Assembly (NCBI GenBank): GCA_022829145.1
Contig: CM040763.1
Location: 5,964,141-6,028,140, forward strand
Length of the DNA: 64,000 nt
Source of the DNA: Albula goreensis
Taxonomy: Eukaryota; Chordata; Actinopteri; Albuliformes; Albulidae
Direction of reading: 5' to 3'
Position numbers and translations under genes: made by a program. This document shows positions 35,801 through 43,974 of this stretch, in pieces; position 1 is the first letter of the stretch, and each line of letters begins with the position of its first letter. Below the pieces are notes generated by a model, which saw nothing but the letters and a program-made list of their open reading frames with translations, was not told the DNA's origin and ran no database searches.

Positions 35801-37187
35801 TTTGAAACCAGCAACAGATCATTCCCCATTACAAATGCAATGCATCATGTCAAACAGAGAGAACATTTTTTTCCCAATACTGCAAATATTCTATTCCTGT
35901 CCATGCAATATTTCAATGGAAACTTGTACTGCTCAGAGCATCTGATGAGGAAATAGAGTAAACATGACTCTGATTAAACTGGCCGTCTCAAATCTGTCGT
36001 GGTTTTATGGGAACAGGCCCAGGATATTTGGTTGGTGAAACTGTTTCTGATGCACGCTTAGTAGACTGAAGAGGCTCACCAAAGTGGCTAACATAAAGGA
36101 ATGCCTGTAGCTATGTGCTTGTCCCTCATAAGAATGAATCTGTCCACTAATGCTGCAGGAACTAAGGAGTCCCACAAAACATTGTACATGTGAAAGGCAC
36201 ATACAAGGGGAAATGCATTTTTCAGAAGAGTACTTTGTAATGCACTACAACGTTTCCCATCGAAATCAATGTATTTGGGTTGCAAATCCAAGGGGTGAAT
36301 AATACATGCATTTTCTGCCATTTCAATTTATAAATGAATTATCTGTTGACATCTTTGAAATGCTTAATGGAGACACACTGACGAAAAGCGTGGTGTAGCC
36401 TTGAATTGCACTGCATATAAGCTCTAATTCTGAATATAAAAGTATTGCTTAAAATTAATGTGCTGCCACAGTTTTAAAATAAAGCATATGTTTCATAACT
36501 GATTCATTAAGTGATTTAATAACGCCAATTGTGGGTTGGTTTAACAATACTACATTATATATTTAATCAACTTTTAGGTATGCGTGCCCAGATATGCAAG
36601 ACAATCACAAATTGACATGGCCAAATATCAATTATACCGTTTTCAAATTTGTGACATGAACGATAACCAAATCACATCACAGGCGTTTTTCTCCTCAATT
36701 CATCATAAACGCAAATGTGTCAACATAAACATCAATAATGACGACGAGCACCACAATGGTTTATGTTTGCCTCTAGATTATGGTGTTTGAATAGCGAAAT
36801 CGGTTTTTTTAAGTCATCGATTCTGCATCTAGCATTCAACGAATCCGCGAATCAACCGCGAAAAATGTCGCAGACACAGCCACATTACAGCGGGCTCCCT
36901 AAAATCCATAAGTATATTTTTAGCAATAGCTTGCGCTGTCACAAAATATCAACTCCGATTAAGCATGCTTTCTAAAGAGGTGGCTGGCACAGGCGTTTAC
37001 AGCTCAGGCACCAAAAAACCCACCACACACTGCTGCCGGCGTGATTACAAACTGGACACGGGTTCTTCGGGTTTACCTCCGAATCCTTCCGCTGATTCTT
37101 GAACAGTTCTTTGACTTTCGGAAGAGGCTTCTGTTTGTTGAAGTTATTAATATCATTGATAAATACCTCCATTTCGTCCGTCTGCAT
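1..37187 (-). CDS. strip2: strip2 gene, striatin-interacting protein 2 (21 coding exons, 3' end off the left edge)
   Basis: Scaffold subunit of the STRIPAK complex (striatin, PP2A A/C, MOB4, GCKIII kinases), cytoplasmic, with roles in cytoskeleton and cell shape. The exons, read right to left, give about 785 residues of a protein usually near 830. They cover the N1221-like N-terminal region and the DUF3402 C-terminal region. STRIP2 is favoured over STRIP1 by [15 protein letters not shown]-type, [20 protein letters not shown] and [16 protein letters not shown] stretches, and by having ahcyl2 upstream. All introns are GT-AG and every junction phase agrees except inside exon 10, where one base is missing. 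The first in-frame ATG (37187) follows an in-frame TGA a few codons upstream. The last ~40 codons and the 3' UTR lie left of the window. Exons are listed separately. Confidence 0.96.
381..585 (-). CDS. strip2: strip2 exon 20
   Basis: 205 nt, phase 0 to 1. Encodes [40 protein letters not shown] and [20 protein letters not shown], nearly invariant across vertebrates. Donor GTAAGC. Confidence 0.97.
1519..1623 (-). CDS. strip2: strip2 exon 19
   Basis: 105 nt, phase 0 to 0. Encodes [20 protein letters not shown] and [15 protein letters not shown]. The acceptor's pyrimidine tract is a (CT)n run on the RNA sense strand. Donor GTGGGT. Confidence 0.96.
1715..1955. repeat. CA-rich to TG-rich alternating tract
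   Basis: Imperfect CA/CATA repeats on the left switch to TG/TGTA repeats on the right near 1855. The whole is alternating purine-pyrimidine and partly self-complementary. Confidence 0.8.
2052..2118 (-). CDS. strip2: strip2 exon 18
   Basis: 67 nt, phase 2 to 0. Encodes [20 protein letters not shown] and ESM. Acceptor CTGCAG, donor GTGAGT. Confidence 0.93.
2985..3085 (-). CDS. strip2: strip2 exon 17
   Basis: 101 nt, phase 0 to 2. Encodes [20 protein letters not shown] and [13 protein letters not shown]. The Y-V-S residues are the STRIP2 form; STRIP1 has Y-M-A. Donor GTAGGG. Confidence 0.96.
3109..3285. repeat. 38/39-bp minisatellite upstream of strip2 exon 17
   Basis: Units beginning ACCATAGACATTCACAGGGG at 3121, 3159, 3198, 3236 and 3275, with period alternating 38 and 39. 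The last units are diverged. It lies in the intron 24 nt or more before the exon 17 acceptor. Confidence 0.93.
3315..3331 (-). promoter_or_regulatory. CTCF-like motif
   Basis: On the minus strand GGCACTAGAGGGGGCAC, a fair CTCF core match, beside the 38-bp minisatellite. Confidence 0.35.
3594..3832. repeat. CA/CATA microsatellite
   Basis: About 240 bp: a pure (CA)n block of ~80 bp followed by interspersed CATA units. Intron 17 side of strip2. Confidence 0.98.
4314..4331. promoter_or_regulatory. CTCF-like motif
   Basis: ACCAGCAGGTGGCGCCAC matches the CCASYAGRKGGCRS core closely. In a strip2 intron. Binding is not shown. Confidence 0.45.
4566..4692 (-). CDS. strip2: strip2 exon 16
   Basis: 127 nt, phase 2 to 0. 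Encodes [20 protein letters not shown] and [20 protein letters not shown], start of the DUF3402 core. Its acceptor is preceded, in RNA sense, by about 370 nt of almost pure C/U. Confidence 0.96.
4700..5075. repeat. Long polypurine (GA-rich) tract
   Basis: About 375 bp of almost pure G/A on the plus strand, hence C/U in strip2 RNA, ending at the exon 16 acceptor. It is imperfect (GAGA, GGGA) rather than a simple dinucleotide array. Confidence 0.95.
5262..5338 (+). mobile_element. SINE-like tail fragment
   Basis: Only the tail remains: TAAACTGATTGTATGTAGAG and GTAAGTCGGTCTGGATTAGT GTGTCTGCTAAATGC. Confidence 0.55.
5991..6129. mobile_element. hAT-type MITE with 8-bp target duplication
   Basis: 139-bp non-autonomous element with terminal inverted repeats AATAGGCGTCA / TGACGCCCATT. 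It is flanked by the perfect 8-bp direct repeat CTAATGTC (5983-5990 and 6130-6137), the target-site length of hAT elements. The two halves are partly self-complementary (CTGGGGACA / TGTCCCCAG). No coding capacity. Confidence 0.8.
6241..6338 (-). CDS. strip2: strip2 exon 15
   Basis: 98 nt, phase 0 to 2. Encodes [20 protein letters not shown] and [12 protein letters not shown], almost invariant in STRIP1 and STRIP2. Acceptor is T8-CCAG, donor GTGAGT. Confidence 0.96.
6850..7060 (+). mobile_element. Probable LINE 3'-end remnant
   Basis: The frame around TTTCACACTGAGAGTTGTCA GTGGTTGGAATAGCTTGCC reads like [16 protein letters not shown], the C-terminal end of many fish LINE reverse transcriptases. 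Short and degraded; the clade cannot be named. Confidence 0.45.
7558..7632 (-). CDS. strip2: strip2 exon 14
   Basis: 75 nt, phase 0 to 0. Encodes [20 protein letters not shown] and LSQYV. Acceptor GGCCAG with a modest pyrimidine tract, donor GTGAGT. Confidence 0.93.
8667..8738 (-). CDS. strip2: strip2 exon 13
   Basis: 72 nt, phase 0 to 0. Encodes [20 protein letters not shown] and PMTM. Donor is GTCAGT, a weaker but acceptable form. Confidence 0.92.
9137..9338. mobile_element. Degraded hAT-like MITE
   Basis: Starts CCAGTGGTGACAAACTCCAG with TCCTGGAGGGCC and ends with the inverted GGCCCTCCAGGACTG, a TIR style frequent in fish hAT-derived MITEs. No clear target duplication was found. Confidence 0.6.
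9491..9554 (-). CDS. strip2: strip2 exon 12
   Basis: 64 nt, phase 2 to 0. Encodes (N)[19 protein letters not shown] and KQ, the signature segment of the family in its STRIP2 form. Acceptor TTCCAG, donor GTGAGA. Confidence 0.95.
10241..10294. repeat. (CA)n microsatellite
   Basis: About 54 bp with one TA interruption, in a strip2 intron. Confidence 0.97.
10918..10983 (-). CDS. strip2: strip2 exon 11
   Basis: 66 nt, phase 2 to 2. Encodes [20 protein letters not shown] followed by G. Acceptor CCACAG, donor GTGAGT. Too short to stand out as an ORF; found by family match. Confidence 0.94.
11338..11396. repeat. (CA)n microsatellite
   Basis: Pure CA run of about 58 bp in a strip2 intron. Confidence 0.98.
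11890..12108 (+). mobile_element. tRNA-like SINE copy (degraded)
   Basis: Contains the GTCTGATTCACAGGTAGC B-box-like block, then TTGCACCCCTGAGAAAGGCA and the tail GTCATTTGGATTAGGGTGCC with TGCTAAAT. This is the standard order of a widespread teleost SINE-like repeat. Family name not assigned. Confidence 0.65.
14096..14327 (-). CDS. strip2: strip2 exon 10, with an internal one-base frame slip
   Basis: Encodes [20 protein letters not shown], an acidic D/E-rich linker and a proline-rich stretch. It then continues in another frame as [16 protein letters not shown]. Both halves match the family, so one base is missing between about 14133 and 14185, where several G runs of 5-7 lie. The 232-nt length would be 233 by phase. 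No alternative intron fits. Likely an undercalled homopolymer; a real frameshift allele cannot be excluded. Confidence 0.88.
14615..14670 (-). mobile_element. SINE-like tail fragment
   Basis: TTTAGTCATTTAGTAGATGC then TTTTAATTCAAAGCAACTCC is the reversed conserved tail of the same family. Confidence 0.5.
15205..15365 (-). mobile_element. Possible LINE/SINE tail, reversed
   Basis: TTTTATTCATACGGCACTTT near the left end resembles the reversed 'aagtgctatataaataaa' tail of fish L2-like elements. Weak evidence. Confidence 0.3.
16057..16089. repeat. (TCA)n microsatellite
   Basis: About 10 TCA units in strip2 intron 9. Confidence 0.95.
16719..16914. mobile_element. Inverted-repeat MITE
   Basis: Termini TTGACCAGGGGCCCCCAA and the inverse TTGGGGGAACCCCCCTGG plus TCAA bound a ~196-bp element without coding capacity. 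I could not identify a target duplication, so the superfamily is left open. Confidence 0.6.
16996..17011. promoter_or_regulatory. CTCF-like motif
   Basis: ACACCAGGGGGCCGAG fits the CTCF core; just right of the MITE at 16719-16914. Confidence 0.4.
17711..17899 (-). CDS. strip2: strip2 exon 9
   Basis: 189 nt, phase 0 to 0. Encodes [40 protein letters not shown] and [20 protein letters not shown]. The donor is placed at GTACCG because it keeps frame with exon 10. Confidence 0.92.
17901..17973. repeat. Interrupted (CA)n microsatellite beside strip2 exon 9
   Basis: Two CA blocks separated by GGCCATACAAAC, starting directly at the acceptor of exon 9. The 3' splice site is therefore preceded by GU-rich rather than a usual C/U tract. 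Confidence 0.95.
18046..18200. repeat. 37-bp minisatellite starting at the strip2 exon 8 donor
   Basis: GACTC cores start at 18046, 18083, 18120, 18157 and 18194, an exact 37-bp period. The unit contains GGGAGAGCAGAGAGGCCGTC then TCTGGCTCTGA. The last, partial unit supplies the GAGTC of the exon 8 donor GTGAGTC. Confidence 0.95.
18201..18328 (-). CDS. strip2: strip2 exon 8
   Basis: 128 nt, phase 1 to 0. Encodes [40 protein letters not shown] and TIL. The serine/proline version GSPLYN is shared with a STRIP1 splice form. The donor GTGAGT is the first bases of a 37-bp tandem array in the intron. Confidence 0.95.
19046..19152 (-). CDS. strip2: strip2 exon 7
   Basis: 107 nt, phase 2 to 1. Encodes [20 protein letters not shown], then [16 protein letters not shown]. 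Acceptor GGTAG, donor GTGAGT. Confidence 0.95.
19891..19959 (-). CDS. strip2: strip2 exon 6
   Basis: 69 nt, phase 2 to 2. Encodes (D)[19 protein letters not shown] and TEL, nearly identical to the STRIP family. Acceptor TTGCAG, donor GTGAGG. Found by matching the expected missing segment between exons 5 and 7. Confidence 0.93.
21308..21374. repeat. (CA)n microsatellite
   Basis: About 66 bp of uninterrupted CA in a strip2 intron. Confidence 0.98.
22335..22480 (+). mobile_element. SINE-like head fragment
   Basis: GGTTGCAGGTTTAATTCCCA (B-box-like) followed by GAGGCATTGCCATCGTA and TTCAGCAAAGTACCTCACTT, the same family as 11890-12108. The conserved tail is missing. Confidence 0.6.
22545..22665 (-). 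CDS. strip2: strip2 exon 5
   Basis: 121 nt, phase 1 to 2. Encodes [19 protein letters not shown] and then [20 protein letters not shown]. The WSR and LLY residues match STRIP2 rather than STRIP1 (WMRYN, LLLEVG). Donor GTGAGT. Confidence 0.95.
22778..22953 (-). repeat. Two-copy duplication of the strip2 exon 4 / intron junction
   Basis: Plus-strand AATTAGCTTGTTAGCTTACC followed by TTGAGCCAGGTAGAGGATGG (from 22911) is repeated with changes from 22815 (AGCTGACC, TTGAGCTAGGTAGAGGCT). Flanking CAGCAGTA-TGC also matches, so the duplicated block is about 80 bp at a ~96-bp period. The downstream copy carries the donor-like GTCAGC. Confidence 0.85.
22928..23062 (-). CDS. strip2: strip2 exon 4
   Basis: 135 nt, phase 1 to 1. 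Encodes [19 protein letters not shown], then [20 protein letters not shown] and ILYLAQ. Donor GTAAGC. The end of this exon plus its donor is duplicated about 96 bp downstream in the intron. Confidence 0.95.
24457..24474. promoter_or_regulatory. CTCF-like motif
   Basis: CTCGCTGCAGGGGGCGAG fits the core with one or two mismatches, in a CpG-richer patch of strip2 intron 3. Confidence 0.4.
25192..25262. repeat. (CA)n microsatellite
   Basis: About 70 bp of uninterrupted CA in strip2 intron 3. Confidence 0.98.
29695..29809. repeat. (CA)n microsatellite
   Basis: About 115 bp, mostly pure CA with two TTCT/TACA interruptions at the left, in strip2 intron 3. Confidence 0.98.
30470..30650 (+). mobile_element. 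Possible LINE tail
   Basis: TTGTGAAGCACTTTGTGCTA then TTGAATAACAAATTAAA resembles the tail of fish L2/RTE-like elements. No reverse-transcriptase frame is left. Confidence 0.35.
30941..31015 (-). CDS. strip2: strip2 exon 3
   Basis: 75 nt, phase 1 to 1. Acceptor CTCGCAG, donor GTATGC. Encodes [20 protein letters not shown] followed by DFRSQ, the conserved STRIP cysteine/acidic segment of the N1221 region. Confidence 0.94.
31353..31422 (-). CDS. strip2: strip2 exon 2
   Basis: 70 nt, acceptor TTTCAG, donor GTGAGT, phase 0 to 1. Encodes [16 protein letters not shown] and the start of the SELYSYTE motif. A 22-bp minisatellite starts about 30 nt before the acceptor. Confidence 0.93.
31454..31700. 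repeat. 22-bp minisatellite beside strip2 exon 2
   Basis: About 11 copies of ACCTGAGAGGGGTTTACAAA + CG/CA. One copy is 20 bp. It lies in intron 1, about 30 nt from the acceptor of exon 2. Confidence 0.96.
32320..32615. repeat. Diverged ~50-bp tandem repeat
   Basis: About six degraded units around CATATCAGTATG, TTTCTGCAACATTTACA and AAACTACCACA, in strip2 intron 1. Unit lengths vary, suggesting an old array. Confidence 0.7.
37077..37187 (-). CDS. strip2: strip2 exon 1, start codon and residues 1-37
   Basis: Starts [16 protein letters not shown] and ends [12 protein letters not shown], the conserved STRIP motif, then donor GTAAAC in phase 0. An in-frame TGA lies just 5' of the ATG, so no longer N-terminus is possible on this exon. 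A second ATG five codons in (MEVF) is an alternative start. The first ~25 residues are not like the Gly/Pro-rich N-termini I recall for mammalian STRIP1 and STRIP2. Confidence 0.9.
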
Positions 37188-37480
37188 CTGCCAAGCCCCG
37201 GTCACTTCTCACCGCAGCGAGGACATCAGAATACAGCGCTTGGAACTGTCACATTGAAGCCAGCTGAGGATTCCAAGTTGGCTATATCCATCCCTGCCGG
37301 GCTGATTGGCTGGCTGGGTAACGCTGTGGGCGTGTTTTGATGCAGGCGCGTCTCTGTGATTGGTCGGCAGCCTTGTCGACAGTGGAAATGCAGCGCAGGG
37401 GACAGGGATTCTTGGGGGGCGAGGTTCGGCTTTTACAGTGCACATGCCTCTAGGCGCCAGCAGTTGGAAATGGGACAATA
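37188..37480 (-). promoter_or_regulatory. strip2: strip2 5' UTR and probable promoter region
   Basis: Sequence upstream of the strip2 start is richer in G+C and CpG than its surroundings. It has two inverted CCAAT boxes (ATTGG on the plus strand at 37305-37309 and 37359-37363, 54 bp apart), a common arrangement at TATA-less NF-Y promoters. No TATA box is evident. The transcription start cannot be fixed from sequence. Confidence 0.5.
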
Positions 37481-38250
37481 TGTCAATTTACAGGACAGAA
37501 TGAACTGAGATAAAAAAGAAAAAAAGCAGGGCCGCAGCAATCACTGTCGGTTCATTCGTTTTGTGCCTGTGTTTGTGGCAAACCCATTTCATTTGGGGAT
37601 TATTAAGAGGAAATAACAATTGAATCAAGGCACACAGGAGCATACCACAAGACAGGAGCATTAGATGTTACCATTTACACTGAGTTATATGTTTCTGCTC
37701 CACATCAGCCAGTGTATGGTGACTGCTCCTGTGCAAAATGCCTGCTGCACATCTTGGACGTGGCTGTTACAACTGTGGTACAAGAGAAGAGCTCCCCCCT
37801 GTGCAAGTAAGAGCTTTGAGATCCTGGGGAACTACGGGCAGGCGAGGAGGGAGGTTTAGGGGAGTCACACTGATAGTCCCTAAGCCCCCCCTCCAAACTC
37901 AACAATTTTTCCTGTGCAGTTCCTCCATCATCATCATTACAACCACTATGACTTCCACCATCTTTACGTGTAGTGTGGAGTAAGATACTGCCAAAGATGA
38001 CCAAAGGTAGTGTAGTGATGGTGATTACTGAAACAACATTTTACCGTAGTCATTAAAAAAATAATCATTTCATCCCACATCTAAATGACCCCAATTAAGA
38101 TGATTGGCCTCCTCTGCATAATTCCTAAACTGTTGAGAGAGAATACTTTTCATTCACACAGACCAGAGCAAATGGGACAAATTATTTTCTTTCTGATTCT
38201 ATCTGTTGTCTGGCCATCTCAGCTGGCTGTCTCTGAGGTTTGGTTCATTT

Positions 38251-38470
38251 ACATTCAGGTATTTTGCAAATGCTCTTCTACAGAGTGACTTCCACCGCTT
38301 ACATTTTTTTTTTACTCACCATCCATTTCTACAGCTGCGTATTCATAAGGTGATCCAGGTGTGGTACTTTGCTCAAGGGTATGACAGCAATGGCATATCT
38401 AGAAATCAAACCTGTAACCTCTGAGTTCAAGTCCATCTCCCCAACCATTGCACTGTGCAGCCATCCCACC
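38251..38470 (-). mobile_element. SINE-like copy
   Basis: Reverse-oriented: AAATGCTCTTCTACAGAGTG tail at left, TTTGCTCAAGGGTATGACAG in the middle, AATCAAACCTGTAACCTC B-box-like block at right. Confidence 0.65.
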
Positions 38471-41400
38471 ACACTCGACAAAAGACAGTGAATACCAGGT
38501 GCCGGGTGCGTTACCTGAGAGGCACCCATTCGAAGCTGAAGTGTGGAAGGTCTTCCTCGCATGCAGCTGCAGTCTTTTTCTCTGTGGATAATCATCAGCG
38601 GCCAGCAGGGATGGGCTCTCATACTGAGACACTTGAGCCAGCACTGGTGGAGTGGGATTAGCCCTCACAGCAGCAATGGGATTTCATCCGCATTTAACTG
38701 CGTGATTTCACCTCTGTCTCTAGATTAGCATTATTCTGCTTGTATGAGGCTCTGCACCCCCTCCCCATAAGGCATGAAGCGGCGCTATGAATACTGAATG
38801 CAGTCTGTGCCCCATATTGATCTCCTGTTATTTGCCGTCTTTACACAGATGTCACCCTCATTGTACAGTAGACAATACATAGCCATAAATCCTAAGTCTT
38901 TGCATTTGATTTTAATGCAAAATAGCAGGGGAGTGGGATTAGTTTTAGAAAAAAAGATGCAATGGTATCCAAAAAAAATCATTATGAGGAGGTATTTGGA
39001 TGTCTAACCTCAGATCATTTGTTAAGAAATGACGTTTTCCATTTTTTTTTTTTATTCAAGGGTTACATGGAGTAAAGACACATGTTTGTGGTGCATTCCA
39101 TAGCTGGGAGTTTACTGTGCTGCTACTGGTTATGGCAAGACATCTATGTTGGTGGAGTGGCAATAGTGATGGTTTCATGAACCTCATTTTGGGTGGAGCT
39201 GTACTCAGCTGCCAATAATCAGTCAGTGATAATATATTCTGGCTCCTCCCATTTGTAGTTCAATGAAACCTTACTCTTCCTTCACTGTGTGTCAGCTGGC
39301 ATTGCAGGGGAAAAACAGGTGGAAAACCAGCCATATTTGCAGTCTTGTCACCCTCTAGTGACCTCAAGTGGCCAGCTGGACACCTGCACCATTGTGAAGT
39401 CAATGTTCATCCAATGGTGTAAGTAATTTGATTGGTGTCAAATATGCAGTGTGAAAAATCAAGGGAGTCTCCATGTGAGACTAGAGGAACTACAAGCATG
39501 GCCACTTACACCTAAATCTGGCAGGGAGGTTCCCAGTGGGTAGGGCTGGCACACACACAATCTGACTCACAACATTTGGAATGATTTAGAGTTAAGACGG
39601 CTTCCACTGTCACCAGCACCAAATAAGCAATACATCAGAAAATGATACTTATGTTGCTTTTACACAGATGTCATTACCAGCATGCAGTACCTTTCTAAGA
39701 ATCACAACTGCCAATATCATTGCTGTGTTAGTCATTTCATTGTTATGTTATTTTGTTGTTAAAATGGTCTCAGAGGATTGGAGTAAATTACATCACATAT
39801 GTGCTGAGACCTGCAAAGCCCATACATAACCAAAAAGCTTTAAAAAAAAAAAAAAAAAGACTGAAATTAATGACCACTAAGGCAGCATGAATGATCAAAA
39901 CCCAAAATGGCACAGTGTGGTCGGCTGCAAAAATTGAATAATTGATGAGTGCAATTTCCTGTAGATACCTTCATGTTCACCGAGCATCCCAGGGAACCTT
40001 GGAATCCTTGGAGAGCAGGAGCTACGGTGAGGGTGAGCTGGATGCTCTTGTCCGCCACTTTCTTCCTGGATCAGCCACTGATTGAATTATTGATTAAAAC
40101 GGCAGGGGGTACTTAGAGTAGATTGCTTCACATTGCCCCCACAGCCCTTGTTGAGATGGAGCACTTTATGTGATATGATTGGATCCTACAGTTTAATGAA
40201 AAAGAGGTCACCTCCCAGCCTCCCGGCCCGTGAACCTGCCGCATGATGAGCTGGAATACACACAGGACGCGTCAGGGAGCGGGCCTCTCCGTCCCCACAC
40301 AGCGGAATCCCAGTGTTCAAATACTATCCAACTCTGACACCATTATACAGTGCGGGTGAGTAAAGTGTAATTATCACAATGGTAGCAAATTCATGCAATT
40401 TAACCTGCTCTGTAAACATATATACCAACCAAGTGAAACCGTTCACCAACCAAGTGAGGCCAGCACCAACATCTTGCTTTACCTAAAGTCTTTTGAATGA
40501 GGCAAAAATTTGATTGTGGTCATATTGCGTCTTCTTTTTCCATGCGTGTCATTCCTCTCTTTGAAAAAGTGGTGCTTTCTACTTTGGCTGAATAAACTAA
40601 GCATGCAGACACAATAAACTACTTAATTCACATATGCGGTGGTAGTGAGAGCTGAGAATTCATCCTTGCTAGGAAATGGGAACAATTGCATTAGTAGTGC
40701 ACGCTAAGCGTCATTAAATGTGCAGGGAGGTTGAATGAAGGCTCTCATTCCTGCCAAGTAACCCTTGACAAAGTCACAGGGCTGTGGGCTAACTCTTTTA
40801 TTTACATGACCTTAAAGAGGTTTTGTTCCAGTCTATGATCATGGTAATCAGACAAGCAGACCTGATGACTCACGCTGCCAGGGCTTAACTCAGCATTGCT
40901 ACCACAGGGATTCATAAGATACTCCCTCACTCCGGAGAGCTGTTTTTTCCCATCTGTGCAGTTTCAGAAATGATGCTCACAAACAGCAGTGAGGCTCAGA
41001 GAAAACCAGCCCGGATGTGCAGCGCATAGAGGCAGCAGACTTATTACCAGATCACAAATGGAAACTCTTGAGGCTGCATTCAATGCAATTTCACATGCAG
41101 TGGGTCTGTGGAGAATGACTGTTACGCAAACAAGACGAAAGCCTTAGTGTACACAGCGATAATGGCAACACCTCAACAGAACATTACCTCATGTCCTTCA
41201 GGAGAAGGCCGTTGAAGCAGGAGCAGAAACGTGAGGACAGCTGTCGCCACAGCAACACAGTACTACATTTAGGCATGCAAACATCCATACAGACTTTTTC
41301 CACTACAGTTGATATGATCCATAGCCACCGAAACCTGGAGAAACATGAAAGAAATTATATGCTCATACTACCTTCACAGTAGTAAATAACGCAACATAAA

Positions 41401-42707
41401 CAGATTCATTGAGTGAATTTCATACTTTGTGAGAAAAGTAGATCTCGAATTAAAAAGCAAGTGTAAGAAAATAATCAAAGGAAGAGAAGTGCTCTCCCAA
41501 AGAACATGCGCGATCATAGCAGATGTCCCGTCTCCACTCAGGGGCACAGTGTGTTAGGAAACTATTGGTCTGGAAACCCAGTGATCTCAGGACGCTCTTG
41601 CCTTACAAACCGGGAACAGCTCTTAAATTGCCACAGGCTCCCTCATTGGTCGGAATCTCGACGGGCGTTTTGTGCGAGCGTGACACATTTGGCACATGCC
41701 TTCACAAGCCACTCAATGTCAGAGTTAATGTCAGAGTCATGGCCTTCACCTTCGGCTCCCCCCCGTCGCTGAGTTGAGATTGGTTGGCAAAGTCTGGAAA
41801 CTGGGTGTGTCTGTTGCTCTGGACTGCACCACTTTCACTTGAAACATAGCGGAGAGGTCTTTAAGCCTGCCACATGGGGCTAATAAGCAGTGTGCCCCTG
41901 TCTCTGCCCCTCCCGGTCCCCTCCAGGCCCTCAGGGTGTCAGCGCTGGGGCGAAAGGGGAATCAGGTCACCCTTCACTGGCAGCAGCAGCTGCGCCCCCC
42001 CCCTCCCATCCCCCAAATTCCCACCCAGGCTCAACCCTATGCTCACTTCATTATTAATGTGGCACTCTCTGGGACGCCCTTCACTTCCACTCTCAGTGCC
42101 TCTGTGCCACTTGGAGGGTAGGATATGCACTAGTGACATATAAACAACTGGCAAATAAATAATTAATGATATAAAAATGTATTACAAATACTGGTACTGC
42201 TGCTAGTACTACAACTACTACTATTGGCAGTAACAAGCAGCTGGCACAAATCACAAAAGAGAATTTTTGAGTACATTTTACCTAGCAATTTGTGGTCTTT
42301 CAAGAGAGAGAAGGGGGAGGGGGGGAAAACATCACACAATTCAAAGAAATAGATTGCAGCAAATATCTCTCTAAAAATATGTTGAAGTCAACCACCTTCA
42401 AGGCTATTTGCCTTTCACAAGATATAAAAATAAACAGATATCAAAAGCCCAGCACTTCAAAACTCAATGGATGGCAGTCTATAGCTATAACAGCTAAGGA
42501 CTATCTTGGGTTAACTTTGCATCATTGCAGTAAAAACATACCCAGGGGTCACTGCTCATAACTACAGTGCCTAGTCTAACATTTTTTAAAAATCACATAC
42601 AATGTTCTGGACCTCAGCAACCAAGATGCACTCATATATTGATTTTCAGTTGAGGGGAAGGTGGTGGGGAGTTATCTGTGTGTGTGTGTATTTGTGAAGG
42701 TGGGGGT

Positions 42708-42708
<1 letters not shown>

Positions 42709-42748
<40 letters not shown>
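42709..42748. repeat. (GT)n microsatellite
   Basis: About 35-40 bp of GT ending in TATATATG, in the intergenic spacer. Confidence 0.95.
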
Positions 42749-42751
<3 letters not shown>

Positions 42752-43974
42752 GTAGGTTGGGGGGTTGTCTGCAGCTGGAAAGACTTCAGCACTCCCGCCC
42801 CCCGGCCCCCCTCTGGAGCTTGCCCAAAAGAGCAGCTGCCATCTGTCGCCAGGTCAACATCAAATGGGCAAATGGTGTATTGGGAAGTACTCTTTGTTTA
42901 CAGCGGTTATCAAAGCCCACGTGCCACATGTCATTAGAACCAGATGAAGGGTGACAATCGCGTCCCAGGAAACAGAGGTGGACTTTACACTCACAGTAAA
43001 ATATTAGAAAAACACCACTGCGATTGGCACCACATTTCAAAACGACTCGGTGCAGAGGTACGGTCCACAAATTGTTTCAGTTTAGAGTCTTATTTAGGAT
43101 AAAGGGACAAACTGCCACTGATTTCATCAGCATTAAAAAAAATACCCAATACCTCCAAAAAAAGAAACGTAAAAGGAAATTAAACTGATGAGGCAGGCTG
43201 TAGTCACATTGTGGTGTGAACCAGCATTATCACTCACAGAGCCACAAAACATTGACAGCCCACAACTCCACGATGTGACATCTCTTTTCCTTTATCACAC
43301 GGAAAAGCTGCAAAAATGGAGGACCAAGTTTTTTTTTTTAATTCGCCGTTGCATTTGTTTCGACAAGGTTGACAAGACACAGCAAGTTTTAGAAGAGAAA
43401 ATAACATTTTTATGTGGCGGATTTTTTCGATTGTGATGAGCTGGGAGAAGGCAGCCCGTCTCACCTCAGGTATTAAATCATCTTTTCACCTTTCCTCGGG
43501 TCTACGCTGCTTTAACGTGACGGCAGCATCTCAACGTGCTCAAAACACAACCCACCACACGCCCTCTCTCTCTCTCCACAGCACCATTTCATATCACCTG
43601 ATTTCTCAGGTGTGCAGATCCTGTCAGAGGCATCGACTGATTTTCCTCCATCACCTGTGGCTCAAGCGGACAGCTACCTCTCCCCCTGATACACTCTTCT
43701 TGATGAGAAGTCTGAGGAAAAAATGTCTTTGAGGCACAGGAGAGACAGTGCAGTAAATTACCTACCGTACATCACGGATTCTCCCTTGACAATTCATCTC
43801 CATGATTGACTCAAGATAAACTGCTACAGTCGCAATTCAGAAAATACTGACACAACAGGGGGAAAAAAAAAACTTCTATAAAACTGCTGTTTAGGCAAAA
43901 AAAAAATAAATAAAAAGTGACAGCAAAAACACAGTAAAGGAAAATCAAAGATTTTCTGATACAAAGATATGTGT

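Larger units (their letters stand above)
31423..37076 (-). other. strip2: strip2 intron 1
   Basis: 5.65-kb first intron. It contains a 22-bp minisatellite next to exon 2, a diverged ~50-bp repeat cluster (32320-32615), scattered SINE-like fragments (such as about 34800-34880) and otherwise AT-rich sequence. No additional exon is supported, though regulatory elements could be present. Confidence 0.85.
37481..43970. other. Intergenic spacer between ahcyl2 and strip2
   Basis: About 6.5 kb without a gene I can support. It has a minus-oriented SINE-like copy (38250-38470), an A tract near 39840, a GT microsatellite at 42700 and a G/C-rich patch near 41880-42010. The short ORFs lack family resemblance and coherent splice sites. 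Non-coding RNA or enhancers could be present but cannot be told from sequence alone. Confidence 0.7.
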
